Shown here one piece after another: positions 27,762 to 34,930 of a stretch of DNA of 47,133 nucleotides. The stretch covers positions 1 through 47,133 of the forward strand of contig DASZRK010000052.1 in NCBI GenBank assembly GCA_035549195.1, in the 5' to 3' direction. This DNA is from a bacterium. GTDB lineage: Bacteria > Oederibacteriota > Muellerivitia > Muellerivitales > Muellerivitaceae. The notes beneath the pieces are model-generated. The model saw only the letters and a list, made by a program, of their open reading frames with translations. It ran no database searches and was not told the DNA's origin. Position 1 is the first letter of the stretch; each line of letters opens with the position of its first letter. Made by a program: the position numbers and the translations under genes.

Positions 27762-28430
27762 GTGCCCGAAATGACCGTCGAGGACCGCTTTTTCCGGCAG
27801 GAGATCCTTTCCGGCGTGGGGAAGGAAGGTCAGGCCAAATGGGCCCAGGCCCGCGTCCTGCTGGCCGGGGACGGCCCCGCGCTGAAGTCCGCCGTTTTAG
27901 GGCTCGCCTCTTCCGGGATCCACCAGATCATCCTCCTTTCAAAGGCCCCCTTTGACGGTTCCTCTTTGACGGAACAATTTCCCCAACTGAGGTTGGAACT
28001 GCTTCGGGAGGCCCCGGGAACGCTTCCTAGCGTTTCTTTGGGGATGGTCCTTTCCGAAGACCCGGCGTTCCGGCGGGCGATGAGCCGTTCTTTCCGGCGT
28101 CAGGCTCAGTCGGCCCTTTTCGGTTGGCCGGCGGCTTCGGGTTTTGCCTTGATGGCGGTGGAACACCAAGACGGGCAATGTCCCTGCCTGGAATGTTTCG
28201 AGGTCATGAATCCCAAGGCCTTCACTCAGGGGACCCCTGCCATCCAGGAAATGACCGGAGCCCTGGCGGCGACCGAAGCGCTCCTTTGGATCCTCAAAGG
28301 TGGAACGCCTCTGACCGGAAAGGTCTGGATCAACGCGCTGGGGGCCGGGGTCTCGGTCCAGCACGCGGTCCACCCCACCTACAAATGCGCCGCCCGGATG
28401 GCCGAGGAAGGAGCGGTTGTCACCCCATGA
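27762..28430 (+). CDS. Degenerate ThiF/MoeB/HesA-like E1 protein
   Basis: This 222-residue protein starts like MoeB/ThiF (DRFFRQEILSGVGKEGQAKW) but has lost the ATP-binding GxGGxG loop (AGDGPALKSAV) and the following Asp and Arg residues. One Cys pair survives (CPCLECF) and the C-terminal zinc pair is reduced to a single Cys (YKCAARM). Adenylylation is therefore unlikely; it may dock the carrier or serve as a scaffold. The start is GTG 27762. The cysteine synthase ATG overlaps its stop (ATGA). An intact E1 is encoded at 33799. A sequencing error is unlikely, as the frame runs in step with both neighbours. Confidence 0.8.
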   Translation: MPEMTVEDRFFRQEILSGVGKEGQAKWAQARVLLAGDGPALKSAVLGLASSGIHQIILLSKAPFDGSSLTEQFPQLRLELLREAPGTLPSVSLGMVLSEDPAFRRAMSRSFRRQAQSALFGWPAASGFALMAVEHQDGQCPCLECFEVMNPKAFTQGTPAIQEMTGALAATEALLWILKGGTPLTGKVWINALGAGVSVQHAVHPTYKCAARMAEEGAVVTP

Positions 28431-29371
28431 GCCATAATCGCTATCCTTTGGCCGAGAACGTCACCCAGATCATCGGTAATACGCCGCTCCTGCGGCTCCA
28501 GAACATTCCGGACAAGGCCCATGCCCAGGTCCTGTGTAAATTGGAGTTCTACAACCCGGGTGGGAGCGTCAAGGACCGTATCGCCCTGGCCATGATCGAG
28601 GACGCCGAGAAGAAAGGGATCCTCAAGCCCGGCGGGACCCTGGTGGAGCCCACCAGCGGAAACACCGGCATCGGATTGGCCCTGGTCTGCGCGCAAAGAG
28701 GCTACAAGCTCATCCTGGTCATGCCTGAGGATATGAGCCAGGAACGCCGGGTCCTTTTGAAGGCTTATGGGGCCGAATTGGTCCTGACCTCGGCCAAGGG
28801 TCTCATGTCCGAGGCGGTGACCAAGGCCCGTGAGATCAAGGAAAAGAACCCGCATTATTTCATGCCCGAACAGTTCGCCAACCGGGCCAACCCCGAGGCC
28901 CATAAGCGCTCGACCGCTCCCGAGATCGAGAAGGACACCGAAGGAAAGATGGACGCCTTTGTCGCCGGGATCGGCACCGGAGGGACCATCACGGGGGTGG
29001 GAGAATACTTCAAGGCCAAGTCCCCCAAGGTCCGGATCGTGGGGGTGGAACCCGCGGCGTCGGCGGTGCTTTCAGGGGGCAAACCGGGTGTCCACCGTAT
29101 CCAAGGCATCGGGGCGGGGTTCGTTCCGTCGGTTTTGAACCGCTCGGTGGTGGATGAGGTGATGACGGTCACCGATGAGGAAGCGTTCGCCATGACCAAG
29201 CGCTTGGCCCGGGAGGAAGGGCTTCTCCTGGGGATCTCCTCGGGCGCCAATGTGGCGGCGGCCCTGCGGCTTGCCAAGTCCATGGGCCCGGACCAGCGCA
29301 TTGTGACCATCTGCTGCGACATGGGCGAGCGCTATTTCAGCCTGGAAGAGGAATTCGAAAAGAAGAAGTGA
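28427..29371 (+). CDS. cysM: Cysteine synthase (CysM/CysK family)
   Basis: This 314-residue fold-type II PLP enzyme has NVTQIIGNTPLLRL, PLP Lys49 in YNPGGSVKDRIA, the substrate loop EPTSGNTGIGLA, GIGTGGTITGVGEYFK and GISSGANVAAALRLAK. It would make cysteine from O-acetyl- or O-phosphoserine and sulfide or a carrier thiocarboxylate. Its place directly behind the CysO-like carrier, and overlap with the E1-like gene, favour a CysM that works with the carrier; CysK-type use of free sulfide cannot be excluded. Confidence 0.92.
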   Translation: MSHNRYPLAENVTQIIGNTPLLRLQNIPDKAHAQVLCKLEFYNPGGSVKDRIALAMIEDAEKKGILKPGGTLVEPTSGNTGIGLALVCAQRGYKLILVMPEDMSQERRVLLKAYGAELVLTSAKGLMSEAVTKAREIKEKNPHYFMPEQFANRANPEAHKRSTAPEIEKDTEGKMDAFVAGIGTGGTITGVGEYFKAKSPKVRIVGVEPAASAVLSGGKPGVHRIQGIGAGFVPSVLNRSVVDEVMTVTDEEAFAMTKRLAREEGLLLGISSGANVAAALRLAKSMGPDQRIVTICCDMGERYFSLEEEFEKKK

Positions 29372-29377
29372 GGGTTT

Positions 29378-29617
29378 TCAGCGCCCGGAGCTGAGCACAT
29401 CCCCGGCGGCCTCGGCGCCCTGCACCATGCCCGCGGCGGGGGAACCGGCGGGAGCGTCCTTGCCAGGGACCGGTGTTGCGTTGGAGGCCTGGGTGGTCCC
29501 GGGCTTGTCCACCATCGGCCAAAGATAGACGTAACCGACATAGCCCAAGGCGACCACTACGGCCAAGAGGATGAGGTTCATGACCATTCCTTCGCCTTTT
29601 TGATCGAGCCTTTTCAT
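29378..29617 (-). CDS. Small single-pass membrane protein
   Basis: This 79-residue protein has one helix (MNLILLAVVVALGYVGYVYLWP, by pattern, about residues 13-34) and a Pro/Ala/Gly-rich tail (KPGTTQASNATPVPGKD). ATG 29617 has GGAGG five bases upstream; a start seven codons earlier would overlap the yjbQ stop. It follows yjbQ closely on the minus strand and is probably cotranscribed. It converges with the cysteine synthase gene six bases away. Function unknown. Confidence 0.65.
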   Translation of the reverse strand: MKRLDQKGEGMVMNLILLAVVVALGYVGYVYLWPMVDKPGTTQASNATPVPGKDAPAGSPAAGMVQGAEAAGDVLSSGR

Positions 29618-29634
29618 CGTTCCCTCCTTGGTTT

Positions 29635-30030
29635 TCAACCCGGCAGCAGTTTCAGCCAGACTTCCCGTTCCCGGGGCCCGTCGAACTCCAAAAAGTATAC
29701 CCCCTGCCAGATCCCCAAGCAGATCCGCCCCTTTTCCACGATGAGCATCTGGGTCACACCGGTCAGGACCGACTTGATGTGGGCGTCGGCATTGTCCTCG
29801 TTGTGCTTGAACTCAGGGGACTGTGGGATGGACTTTTTGAGGTGGTAGAGGATGTCCCGTTTCACGTCCGGATCGGCGTTCTCGTTGACCGAGACGGCCG
29901 CGGTCGTATGGGGGCAGAAGACCGATAGAAGCCCGGATTCCTGACCGCTTTTGGTCACGAAATCCTGCAACAGGGGCGTGATGTCCTGGATCTCGTCCCG
30001 CTGGTGGGTGCGTATCTTGATGATCTTCAT
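29635..30030 (-). CDS. yjbQ: YjbQ family protein (UPF0047)
   Basis: This 131-residue cytoplasmic protein matches the YjbQ/UPF0047 family, annotated as a secondary thiamine-phosphate synthase. The family His/Asn/Asp residues are in FCPHTTAAVSVNENADPDV, with NADAHIKSVL and GVYFLEFDGPRER later. The start is ATG at 30030-30028, where the family similarity begins; the longer frame has no support. The true role of the family remains unclear. It is divergent from the FrnE-like gene. Confidence 0.9.
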   Translation of the reverse strand: MKIIKIRTHQRDEIQDITPLLQDFVTKSGQESGLLSVFCPHTTAAVSVNENADPDVKRDILYHLKKSIPQSPEFKHNEDNADAHIKSVLTGVTQMLIVEKGRICLGIWQGVYFLEFDGPREREVWLKLLPG

Positions 30031-30118
30031 GCCTCCAGTATATCGCCGGTAACCTCCCAGGACCCGGGAAGGCTTGCCACCGGATTGGCAGGAACTTAAG
30101 GTGGGGGTGGAGGTCGCC

Positions 30119-30745
30119 ATGACCATGAAGATCGATGTTTATTCCGATGTCATCTGCCCCTGGTGCTACCTGGGGAAGAAAAGGCTGGAAGCCGCCTTGG
30201 AACAATGGGACGGCAAAGCCGACGTGCGTTTCCTTCCCTATGAGTTGAACCCGGGGACCCCGGCCGAGGGATTGGACCATAAGGCCCATCTGGAAGCCAA
30301 ATTCGGCGGTCGTCATGTGCTGGACGCGGCCCATGCCCGTTTGACCGCTTTGGGAAAAGAAGTCGGCATCGATTACCGATTCGACGACATCCAAAGGACG
30401 CCGAACACCTTCAATGCCCACCGGGTGCTATGGCTCGCTGACCAGGAAGGGAAGGGAAATGCGGCGCATAACGCCTTCTTCAAGGCCTATTTCACGGATG
30501 GGAAGGACCTCGGGGACAAGAAGGTCCTGATCGAGGCGGCCACCTCGGCTGGATTGGATAAGACCAAGGTCGAGAAGCTTTTAGCGGGCAATGGATTTGA
30601 AGAGGAAGTCCGGGCCGCCGAAGAGAAGGCCTATGACCTGGGTATCCAGGGGGTGCCGTTCTTTGTTTTCAACGACAAGCTGGCGGTGTCAGGCGCGCAA
30701 AGTCTGGAAGTTTTTAAGAAGGCTGTTGAACAAGCCGGTTCGTGA
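30119..30745 (+). CDS. DsbA/FrnE-family oxidoreductase
   Basis: This 208-residue cytoplasmic thioredoxin-fold protein has an inserted helical domain. The active site is ICPWCYLG (Cys13, Cys16); NTFNAHRVLWLA and the cis-Pro loop GIQGVPFFVFNDK are typical of the FrnE/YwbO branch, which handles disulfides or acts as an isomerase. There is no signal peptide. ATG 30119 follows a GGTGGAGG stretch; an ATG two codons on (30125) is also possible. It converges with miaE, with two bases between stops. Confidence 0.9.
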   Translation: MTMKIDVYSDVICPWCYLGKKRLEAALEQWDGKADVRFLPYELNPGTPAEGLDHKAHLEAKFGGRHVLDAAHARLTALGKEVGIDYRFDDIQRTPNTFNAHRVLWLADQEGKGNAAHNAFFKAYFTDGKDLGDKKVLIEAATSAGLDKTKVEKLLAGNGFEEEVRAAEEKAYDLGIQGVPFFVFNDKLAVSGAQSLEVFKKAVEQAGS

Positions 30746-30747
30746 TC

Positions 30748-31359
30748 TTAAAAGGATCCACTGTGGATCCGGTGACCCTTTTCCTGTTCCTGGATGATCT
30801 TGGCCTCCATATCCAACAATTTATCCCACCGGCTTTCCACTTCCTTCGTTGGCATTACCTTCTTGGCCATGTCCACGAAGAGCCGGTAGTGGCCGTTCTC
30901 AGATTCCAATAAGCCCGAGTAGAACCTAGCCAATTCGCCATCCTCGCAAGCCTCCGCTAAGCGTTCGAAACGTTCACAGGAACGGGCTTCGATGAGGGCC
31001 GAGATCAACAGGCGGTCCGCCAGGTCCTGGAGCCCTTTGCCCTTTCGGATACAGGACCTCAGGTCCATGGCATATTGGTTCTTATGGGTCCTTTCGAGCT
31101 TTCCGCCTCTTTTCTCCAACAGTTTCAGGACCATCTTCATGTGGGTTGTTTCATCCTGGGCGATGGCGGCGACCGACGAAAGCCAATGTTCAGGCGCTTC
31201 AGGCCCGGGCCATAGGTTCAAGAATTCCAGCGCATTGTTCGCGGCTTTCTTTTCGAGATAAGCCTGGTCGGATAGAAGGGCGATGGGGTCTTTCAGGACC
31301 GATGGGGCCCAGGAAGGTGGGGTGGCAGTGCGAAGGGGCAGGGATTTTTTGGTGCTCAT
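30748..31359 (-). CDS. miaE: tRNA-2-methylthio-isopentenyladenosine hydroxylase (MiaE-like)
   Basis: This 203-residue ferritin-like di-iron protein shows the carboxylate/His ligands in NALEFLNLWP, AIAQDETTHMKMVL, LISALIEARSCERFERLAE and LLESENGHYRLF. MiaE hydroxylates the isopentenyl group of ms2i6A37 in tRNA and requires oxygen, so it hints at a microorganism that meets oxygen. The start is ATG at 31359. It is divergent from the BrkB gene, 70 bases away. Confidence 0.9.
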   Translation of the reverse strand: MSTKKSLPLRTATPPSWAPSVLKDPIALLSDQAYLEKKAANNALEFLNLWPGPEAPEHWLSSVAAIAQDETTHMKMVLKLLEKRGGKLERTHKNQYAMDLRSCIRKGKGLQDLADRLLISALIEARSCERFERLAEACEDGELARFYSGLLESENGHYRLFVDMAKKVMPTKEVESRWDKLLDMEAKIIQEQEKGHRIHSGSF

Positions 31360-31429
31360 GGCGTGATAAGTTCCGAAAGTCGGTCTTGGTTGAATAAAAT
31401 GACCCTCATTCTAACCCGAGGACACAAGC

Positions 31430-32374
31430 TTGCCTCACTTTCGTGGACACGACCGCCTTCGAAGGGAAGACCCTTCGCTTTGGACCGATTTCCGGACCAT
31501 CCCTTGGGCCATTCGCCAAGCGTTCTTGAAAGGGGACAACCAGGAAAGCCGCAAGAAACCCCTTTACGCCAGTTCCTTGGCCTTCAAGACCATCCTGGCC
31601 CTGGTCCCGGCCCTGGCCATCCTCCTGGCGGTCCTGTCGAACGAGGCCTTCAAGAGCCAACGGAACCTCCTTTTGGACCAGTTGGTGGACGGGATCTATC
31701 CGGTCGATGTGTCCGACCCGAACTCGCTCTTGGACCCATCCGAATCCCAGAACCTGAAGCAACTCAATGAGATCGGGAAACAACAGATCCGCTTCTCGGT
31801 CCGGAAATTCGCCTTCCATTCCCAGCGGGCCGGTTGGTTCGGATTCCTGGGATTCCTGATGGTCGTTTTCCTGCTCCTGCGGGACGTGGAGCATTCCTTC
31901 AACCATCTTTGGCGCATCGAGAGACCCAGGCCCCTGGGGTCCCAGTGGCTGCGGCACATGACCTTTTTCGTCGGACTCCCCTTGGCCCTGACCCTCTTGA
32001 TGGACCTGAAACGCTGGATGGAAGGTCTGAGGATCCTGGGACCCGACCTGAACCTGTGGGTCTTCTCCACCTTCGTCCCTTTTCTCATGACCTGGGCGGC
32101 GATCGGATGGCTCTATCAATGGATCCCCAATACCCGGGTGGGGTTCGGCGCGGCGGCGGGCGCGGCCCTGGCTTCCACCTTCTTCATCGGGGTGGCCCGA
32201 TGGGGGATGAACTGGTACACCCATGTGGTGTTCAAACAGTCGAACATCTACGGGGCCCTTTGGATCTTCCCGGTCATCCTCCTGTGGTTCTATGTTTCCT
32301 GGCTGGTCATTCTTTTCGGTGTGGAGGTCTCGTTCCACATCCAGAAGCGCCATCAAGAAATGGCGGCCCGCTAG
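31430..32374 (+). CDS. YihY/BrkB-family integral membrane protein
   Basis: This 314-residue protein has about six membrane helices. Family marks are YASSLAFKTILALVPALAILLAV at the first helix (by pattern), FNHLWRIERPRPL, LMTWAAIGWLYQWIPNTRV and IYGALWIFPVILLWFYVSWLVILFG. YihY/BrkB proteins are common inner-membrane proteins, once called RNase BN by mistake; their job is not settled. TTG 31430 is the family-consistent start. The following secreted protein gene starts 3 bases after its stop. Confidence 0.9.
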   Translation: MPHFRGHDRLRREDPSLWTDFRTIPWAIRQAFLKGDNQESRKKPLYASSLAFKTILALVPALAILLAVLSNEAFKSQRNLLLDQLVDGIYPVDVSDPNSLLDPSESQNLKQLNEIGKQQIRFSVRKFAFHSQRAGWFGFLGFLMVVFLLLRDVEHSFNHLWRIERPRPLGSQWLRHMTFFVGLPLALTLLMDLKRWMEGLRILGPDLNLWVFSTFVPFLMTWAAIGWLYQWIPNTRVGFGAAAGAALASTFFIGVARWGMNWYTHVVFKQSNIYGALWIFPVILLWFYVSWLVILFGVEVSFHIQKRHQEMAAR

Positions 32375-32377
32375 GAG

Positions 32378-33553
32378 ATGGCGACCTGGAAAGGCCCGAT
32401 CCTCTTATTGGCCTTGGGATTCTTGGGGGCCATGGGCCCGGGCCGCGCGCAAACGCCCCGACCCTACCTGACCGGTGCCACCCTCTATATCTCCGTGGAT
32501 GATTGGGCCGACATCTGGCTCAACGGCATCCCCATCGTGGACAGCCAACGCAGGACCCCGGCCAGCAAGGGTTTCCAGACCATCCAGTGCTTGCCGGACC
32601 ACCTCTGTTATTTCCATCGGGACAATGTCCTGGCCATTTCCAATTCCAACGCCTATTCATCTATTCCGTTGCCGGGGGACCAGGTGGGACTGGCTTATGC
32701 CCTTCACCTCCGTTTCTCCGATGGTTCCAGGATGGTCTTGACCAGCAATGAGGTCCCCGAGAACCGTTCGTTCTATTTGGCCGACCGGGAAGAGAAGGAA
32801 CCGAAGGGGTGGCACGGGACCCTGTTCGACGACTCGGGCTGGCCTAGCGCATCGAACGGAGGTTTTCATGTACAGGGATTGGCTGAACTGACCGACCCGG
32901 AGACGCACGCGCCGGTGGCTTTTCTGACGACGAGGCCCGGGGAACGACCCGTTCCCGGTGAAAGGCATCTATACCGCCGCCGGTTCTCCTTGGATATCGG
33001 GCCCAGTCCTTATTGTCCGCCTTCGACCCGGAAGGGTTTTTGGGCTGAGGTGCCCAAGGGTCCGGGAACTTATCGTGATCATCCGGTCCTAACGACCCCG
33101 ACCTCCGTTCCGTCCTTGTCGGCCGTCCTGCACGCTCCGGGGACGCTGACCCCGGCGGTTGTGGCGACTCCGACCGAGGAAGCCCTGGACATTTACCGGC
33201 CTTTGCACGAATTCCTGGCCCAACCGACCTTTACGCCCACCGCGGTTCCGGTCCTGTCCCCGATCCCGGCGATCGGGGGGGAGGTCATTGTCTTTGACCG
33301 TCCCCCTGCTAATATTTATGTGACCTTCGCGGACGGTCCGGGCCTTTATACCGTCGATGTCCTGGATTCACGTTCGACCCCGATCAAAAGGATCCTTGAA
33401 AAAAAGGTCATAGCCGACCATGGAGAATGGACGGTCTGGGACGGGAAGGACGCCCGAGGGGCCGACAGTCCCCCGGGTGATTATTGGGTCCTCCTATCGA
33501 GGGAGGGGAAGTCGGTCAACCGGGTCCTGGTGCGCAAACGTCCTTCGCCTTGA
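32378..33553 (+). CDS. Exported protein with FlgD-like C-terminus, unknown
   Basis: This 391-residue protein has a signal peptide (GPILLLALGFLGAMGPGRAQ). Residues of about 25-200 form a lectin- or discoidin-like beta domain (GATLYISVDDWADIWLNGIPI; FDDSGWPSASNGGF). A Thr/Pro linker (QPTFTPTAVPVLSPIPA) follows, and the end is a FlgD-like module (VDVLDSRSTPIKRILEKK, WDGKDARGADSPPGDYWVLL). The linker and end module recall the giant surface protein at 2788, which suggests a common design for exported proteins in this organism. Three bases separate it from brkB. Confidence 0.75.
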   Translation: MATWKGPILLLALGFLGAMGPGRAQTPRPYLTGATLYISVDDWADIWLNGIPIVDSQRRTPASKGFQTIQCLPDHLCYFHRDNVLAISNSNAYSSIPLPGDQVGLAYALHLRFSDGSRMVLTSNEVPENRSFYLADREEKEPKGWHGTLFDDSGWPSASNGGFHVQGLAELTDPETHAPVAFLTTRPGERPVPGERHLYRRRFSLDIGPSPYCPPSTRKGFWAEVPKGPGTYRDHPVLTTPTSVPSLSAVLHAPGTLTPAVVATPTEEALDIYRPLHEFLAQPTFTPTAVPVLSPIPAIGGEVIVFDRPPANIYVTFADGPGLYTVDVLDSRSTPIKRILEKKVIADHGEWTVWDGKDARGADSPPGDYWVLLSREGKSVNRVLVRKRPSP

Positions 33554-33599
33554 AAAGGCCCGGGGTCCCTTTGACTAATTCGAAGATCTGGAGATTTCA

Positions 33600-33794
33600 T
33601 TGGGATATTTCGTTCTAGGGCTCGGGATCCTTTGTCTGGGTTTCGGCTTTTTCCAGTTCTCCACCATGTTCAGCCTTTATAGGGCCCAAAAGGACGAGGA
33701 TTCCTTGCCCTGGGCCTACTGGACCTTGCGGGCCCTTGGCTTTTTCTCCATGGCGGGGGGTATCCTCATCGTGGTCTATTCCTTGATGAGGTGA
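33600..33794 (+). CDS. Small two-helix membrane protein
   Basis: This 64-residue protein has two hydrophobic segments (YFVLGLGILCLGFGFFQF and TLRALGFFSMAGGILIVVYSL) joined by a charged loop (RAQKDEDSLPW). The start is TTG 33600 with GGAG upstream. It lies 46 bases after the previous gene and 4 bases before the E1 gene, so it is probably in the same transcript. No family recognised. Confidence 0.65.
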   Translation: MGYFVLGLGILCLGFGFFQFSTMFSLYRAQKDEDSLPWAYWTLRALGFFSMAGGILIVVYSLMR

Positions 33795-33798
33795 GAAC

Positions 33799-34509
33799 TT
33801 GAGGGACCTTCGGATATTGATCGTGGGGGTCGGCGGGCTAGGTTGTCCGGCCGTCCTGGGGCTGGCCGCGGCCGGTGTGAAGCGGATGACCCTCCTGGAC
33901 CCGGATCAGGTCGAACTTTCGAACCTCCACCGGCAAGTTCTCTATTCGGAGAAGGACCTGGGGCGGCCCAAGGTGGAAGCGGCCCGGCAGCGCCTGGCAG
34001 TCCTTTATCCGGGACTCGAAGTTGAGGCCATCCAGGGTTCCTTTTCGGGGAATGACGCTGAACGGATCCTTTCCCCGTACGACCTGGTCATTGACGGCCT
34101 GGATCGCATCGAAAAGAAATTCATCCTGAACGATTGGTGCGTGAAGTTGGACAAGCCCTATGTCCATGCCGGGGTGGTCGGGTTCGAGGGCCAGGTGATG
34201 GCCGTTCTCCCGGGCAAGACCGCTTGTCTTCGCTGCCTTATCCCCAAGATCCCGCCGCCCTTCGCCATGCCCACTTGTCGGGAAGCGGGGGTCCTGGGCT
34301 CTTTCTCCCAGGCGATCGGTTATTTCCAGGCTTTGGAAGCCCTTCGGTTGGCCAAGGAAGAGGGCCCTTTCCGGCTCTGGAAATGGAACGCCTTGAGGCG
34401 GGAAGCCAGGTCCCTCCTCCCTGAACGGGACCCGCAATGCCAGGCTTGCGGCCAAGGAAAGGTGGAGATAGGCGCAGTGGCCGGGAACTGCGAAGTCCAA
34501 GCCCGATAA
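33799..34509 (+). CDS. ThiF/MoeB-type E1 adenylyltransferase, intact
   Basis: This 236-residue protein activates ubiquitin-like sulfur carriers by adenylylating the C-terminal glycine. The ATP loop ILIVGVGGLGCPAV, the LDPDQVELSNLHRQVLY segment, the catalytic-Asp region DLVIDGLDRIEKK, zinc pairs CLRC and CQAC, and PTCREAGVLGSFSQAIGYFQALEALRL all fit MoeB/ThiF; the enzyme lacks the rhodanese extension. It starts at TTG 33799 behind GAGGTGAG. It is a candidate activator for the carrier at 27185, whose own neighbour is degenerate. A molybdenum cofactor or thiamine role is equally possible by family alone. Confidence 0.9.
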   Translation: MRDLRILIVGVGGLGCPAVLGLAAAGVKRMTLLDPDQVELSNLHRQVLYSEKDLGRPKVEAARQRLAVLYPGLEVEAIQGSFSGNDAERILSPYDLVIDGLDRIEKKFILNDWCVKLDKPYVHAGVVGFEGQVMAVLPGKTACLRCLIPKIPPPFAMPTCREAGVLGSFSQAIGYFQALEALRLAKEEGPFRLWKWNALRREARSLLPERDPQCQACGQGKVEIGAVAGNCEVQAR

Positions 34510-34515
34510 AACCGC

Positions 34516-34544
34516 TTGACATTTCGGCCGCCTGAAAGTATTTT
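34516..34544 (+). promoter_or_regulatory. Promoter of the tandem leader RNAs
   Basis: A perfect TTGACA (34516-34521), a 17-bp spacer and TATTTT (34539-34544) start 7 bases after the E1 stop. The transcript would begin near 34551, a few bases before leader RNA copy A. Confidence 0.75.
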
Positions 34545-34557
34545 TTCTAAACAACGC

Positions 34558-34622
34558 GGGCTTTAAGTTCCAACTTGCTCCGGCGTGGTTCCCAAAAGGA
34601 CCGAACAGCGAGCTAAAGCGGT
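34558..34622 (+). ncRNA. Unrecognised structured leader RNA, copy A
   Basis: Core in order: GGGCTTTA, an 11-base segment ending CCAACTT, GCTC, CGGC, a hairpin (GGTTCC/GGACC around CAAAA), GAACAG, then CGAGCTAAAGCGGT. CTTTA (34561-34565) can pair with TAAAG (34614-34618), and GCTC (34577-34580) with GAGC (34610-34613), giving two stacked helices with an 11-base bulge on one side. The 3' AAAGCGGT can instead pair over 8 bp with ACCGCTTT in the terminator. Copies B and C share this plan. I know no riboswitch class with this consensus. Confidence 0.75.
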
Positions 34623-34650
34623 AGATGCGATTTAGAGAGAAATCCCTAAA

Positions 34651-34683
34651 CCCGGACCGCTTTAAGAGCGGCCCGGGTTTTTT
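34651..34683 (+). terminator. Intrinsic terminator of leader RNA A
   Basis: CCCGG-A-CCGCT (34651-34661) pairs with AGCGG-C-CCGGG (34667-34677); a T-run (34678-34683) follows. ACCGCTTT at 34656-34663 is also the partner of AAAGCGGT at 34615-34622, so terminator and antiterminator exclude each other. A GATTT/AAATC hairpin lies between aptamer and terminator. Confidence 0.88.
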
Positions 34684-34702
34684 ATTTTCGGGTACTTTTT
34701 GT

Positions 34703-34720
34703 CGCTTTTCATGAAAAGCG
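34703..34720 (+). repeat. Perfect 18-bp palindrome between leader copies A and B
   Basis: CGCTTTTCATGAAAAGCG is perfectly self-complementary and lies after terminator A and before copy B. It is not followed by a T-run on the plus strand. It may be an operator or a spacer hairpin. Confidence 0.6.
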
Positions 34721-34775
34721 CCCTGGTGAGGCTTTAATTGGGCGGTGTTGAATCGCCCCGAAAAACCATAAAAAC

Positions 34776-34838
34776 AAGGGTTTTTCGCCAACTTGCCCCG
34801 GCCAGCACTCGAAAGAGAAAACAGGGGGCTAAAGCGGC
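34776..34838 (+). ncRNA. Unrecognised structured leader RNA, copy B
   Basis: Core: AAGGGTTTTTCG, CCAACTT, GCCCC, GGCC, a CTC-GAAA-GAG hairpin, AACAG, GGGGGCTAAAGCGGC. GCCCC (34795-34799) pairs with GGGGC (34825-34829), replacing the GCTC/GAGC pairs of copy A; TTT pairs with AAA of CTAAAG. Just upstream, GAAAAACC (34760-34767) pairs with GGTTTTTC (34779-34786), an alternative hairpin that would hide the first strand of the core. It is transcribed downstream of copy A and directly precedes the peroxiredoxin. Confidence 0.72.
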
Positions 34839-34863
34839 GCCTGCTTTCCAGAATTCCGGAAAC

Positions 34864-34896
34864 CCGAGCCGCCTCAAAGGTGGCCCGGTTTTTTTT
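34864..34896 (+). terminator. Intrinsic terminator of leader RNA B
   Basis: CCG-A-GCCGCC (34864-34873) pairs with GGTGGC-C-CGG (34879-34888), with one G-U and one A-C mismatch, and eight T residues follow. GCCGC (34868-34872) can instead pair with GCGGC (34834-34838) of the aptamer end. The matching pairs in copy A are ACCGC/GCGGT, so this alternative helix covaries. Confidence 0.88.
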
Positions 34897-34930
34897 CTTG
34901 GGCCTCCTCAAAAAATTTAGGAGGCACGTC

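Noticed and set aside
34558-34622. SAM-II or another SAM-type aptamer
   Set aside because: The AGCTAAA end recalls SAM-II, but the helices, the CCAACTTG segment and the terminator layout do not fit; no S-box features either.
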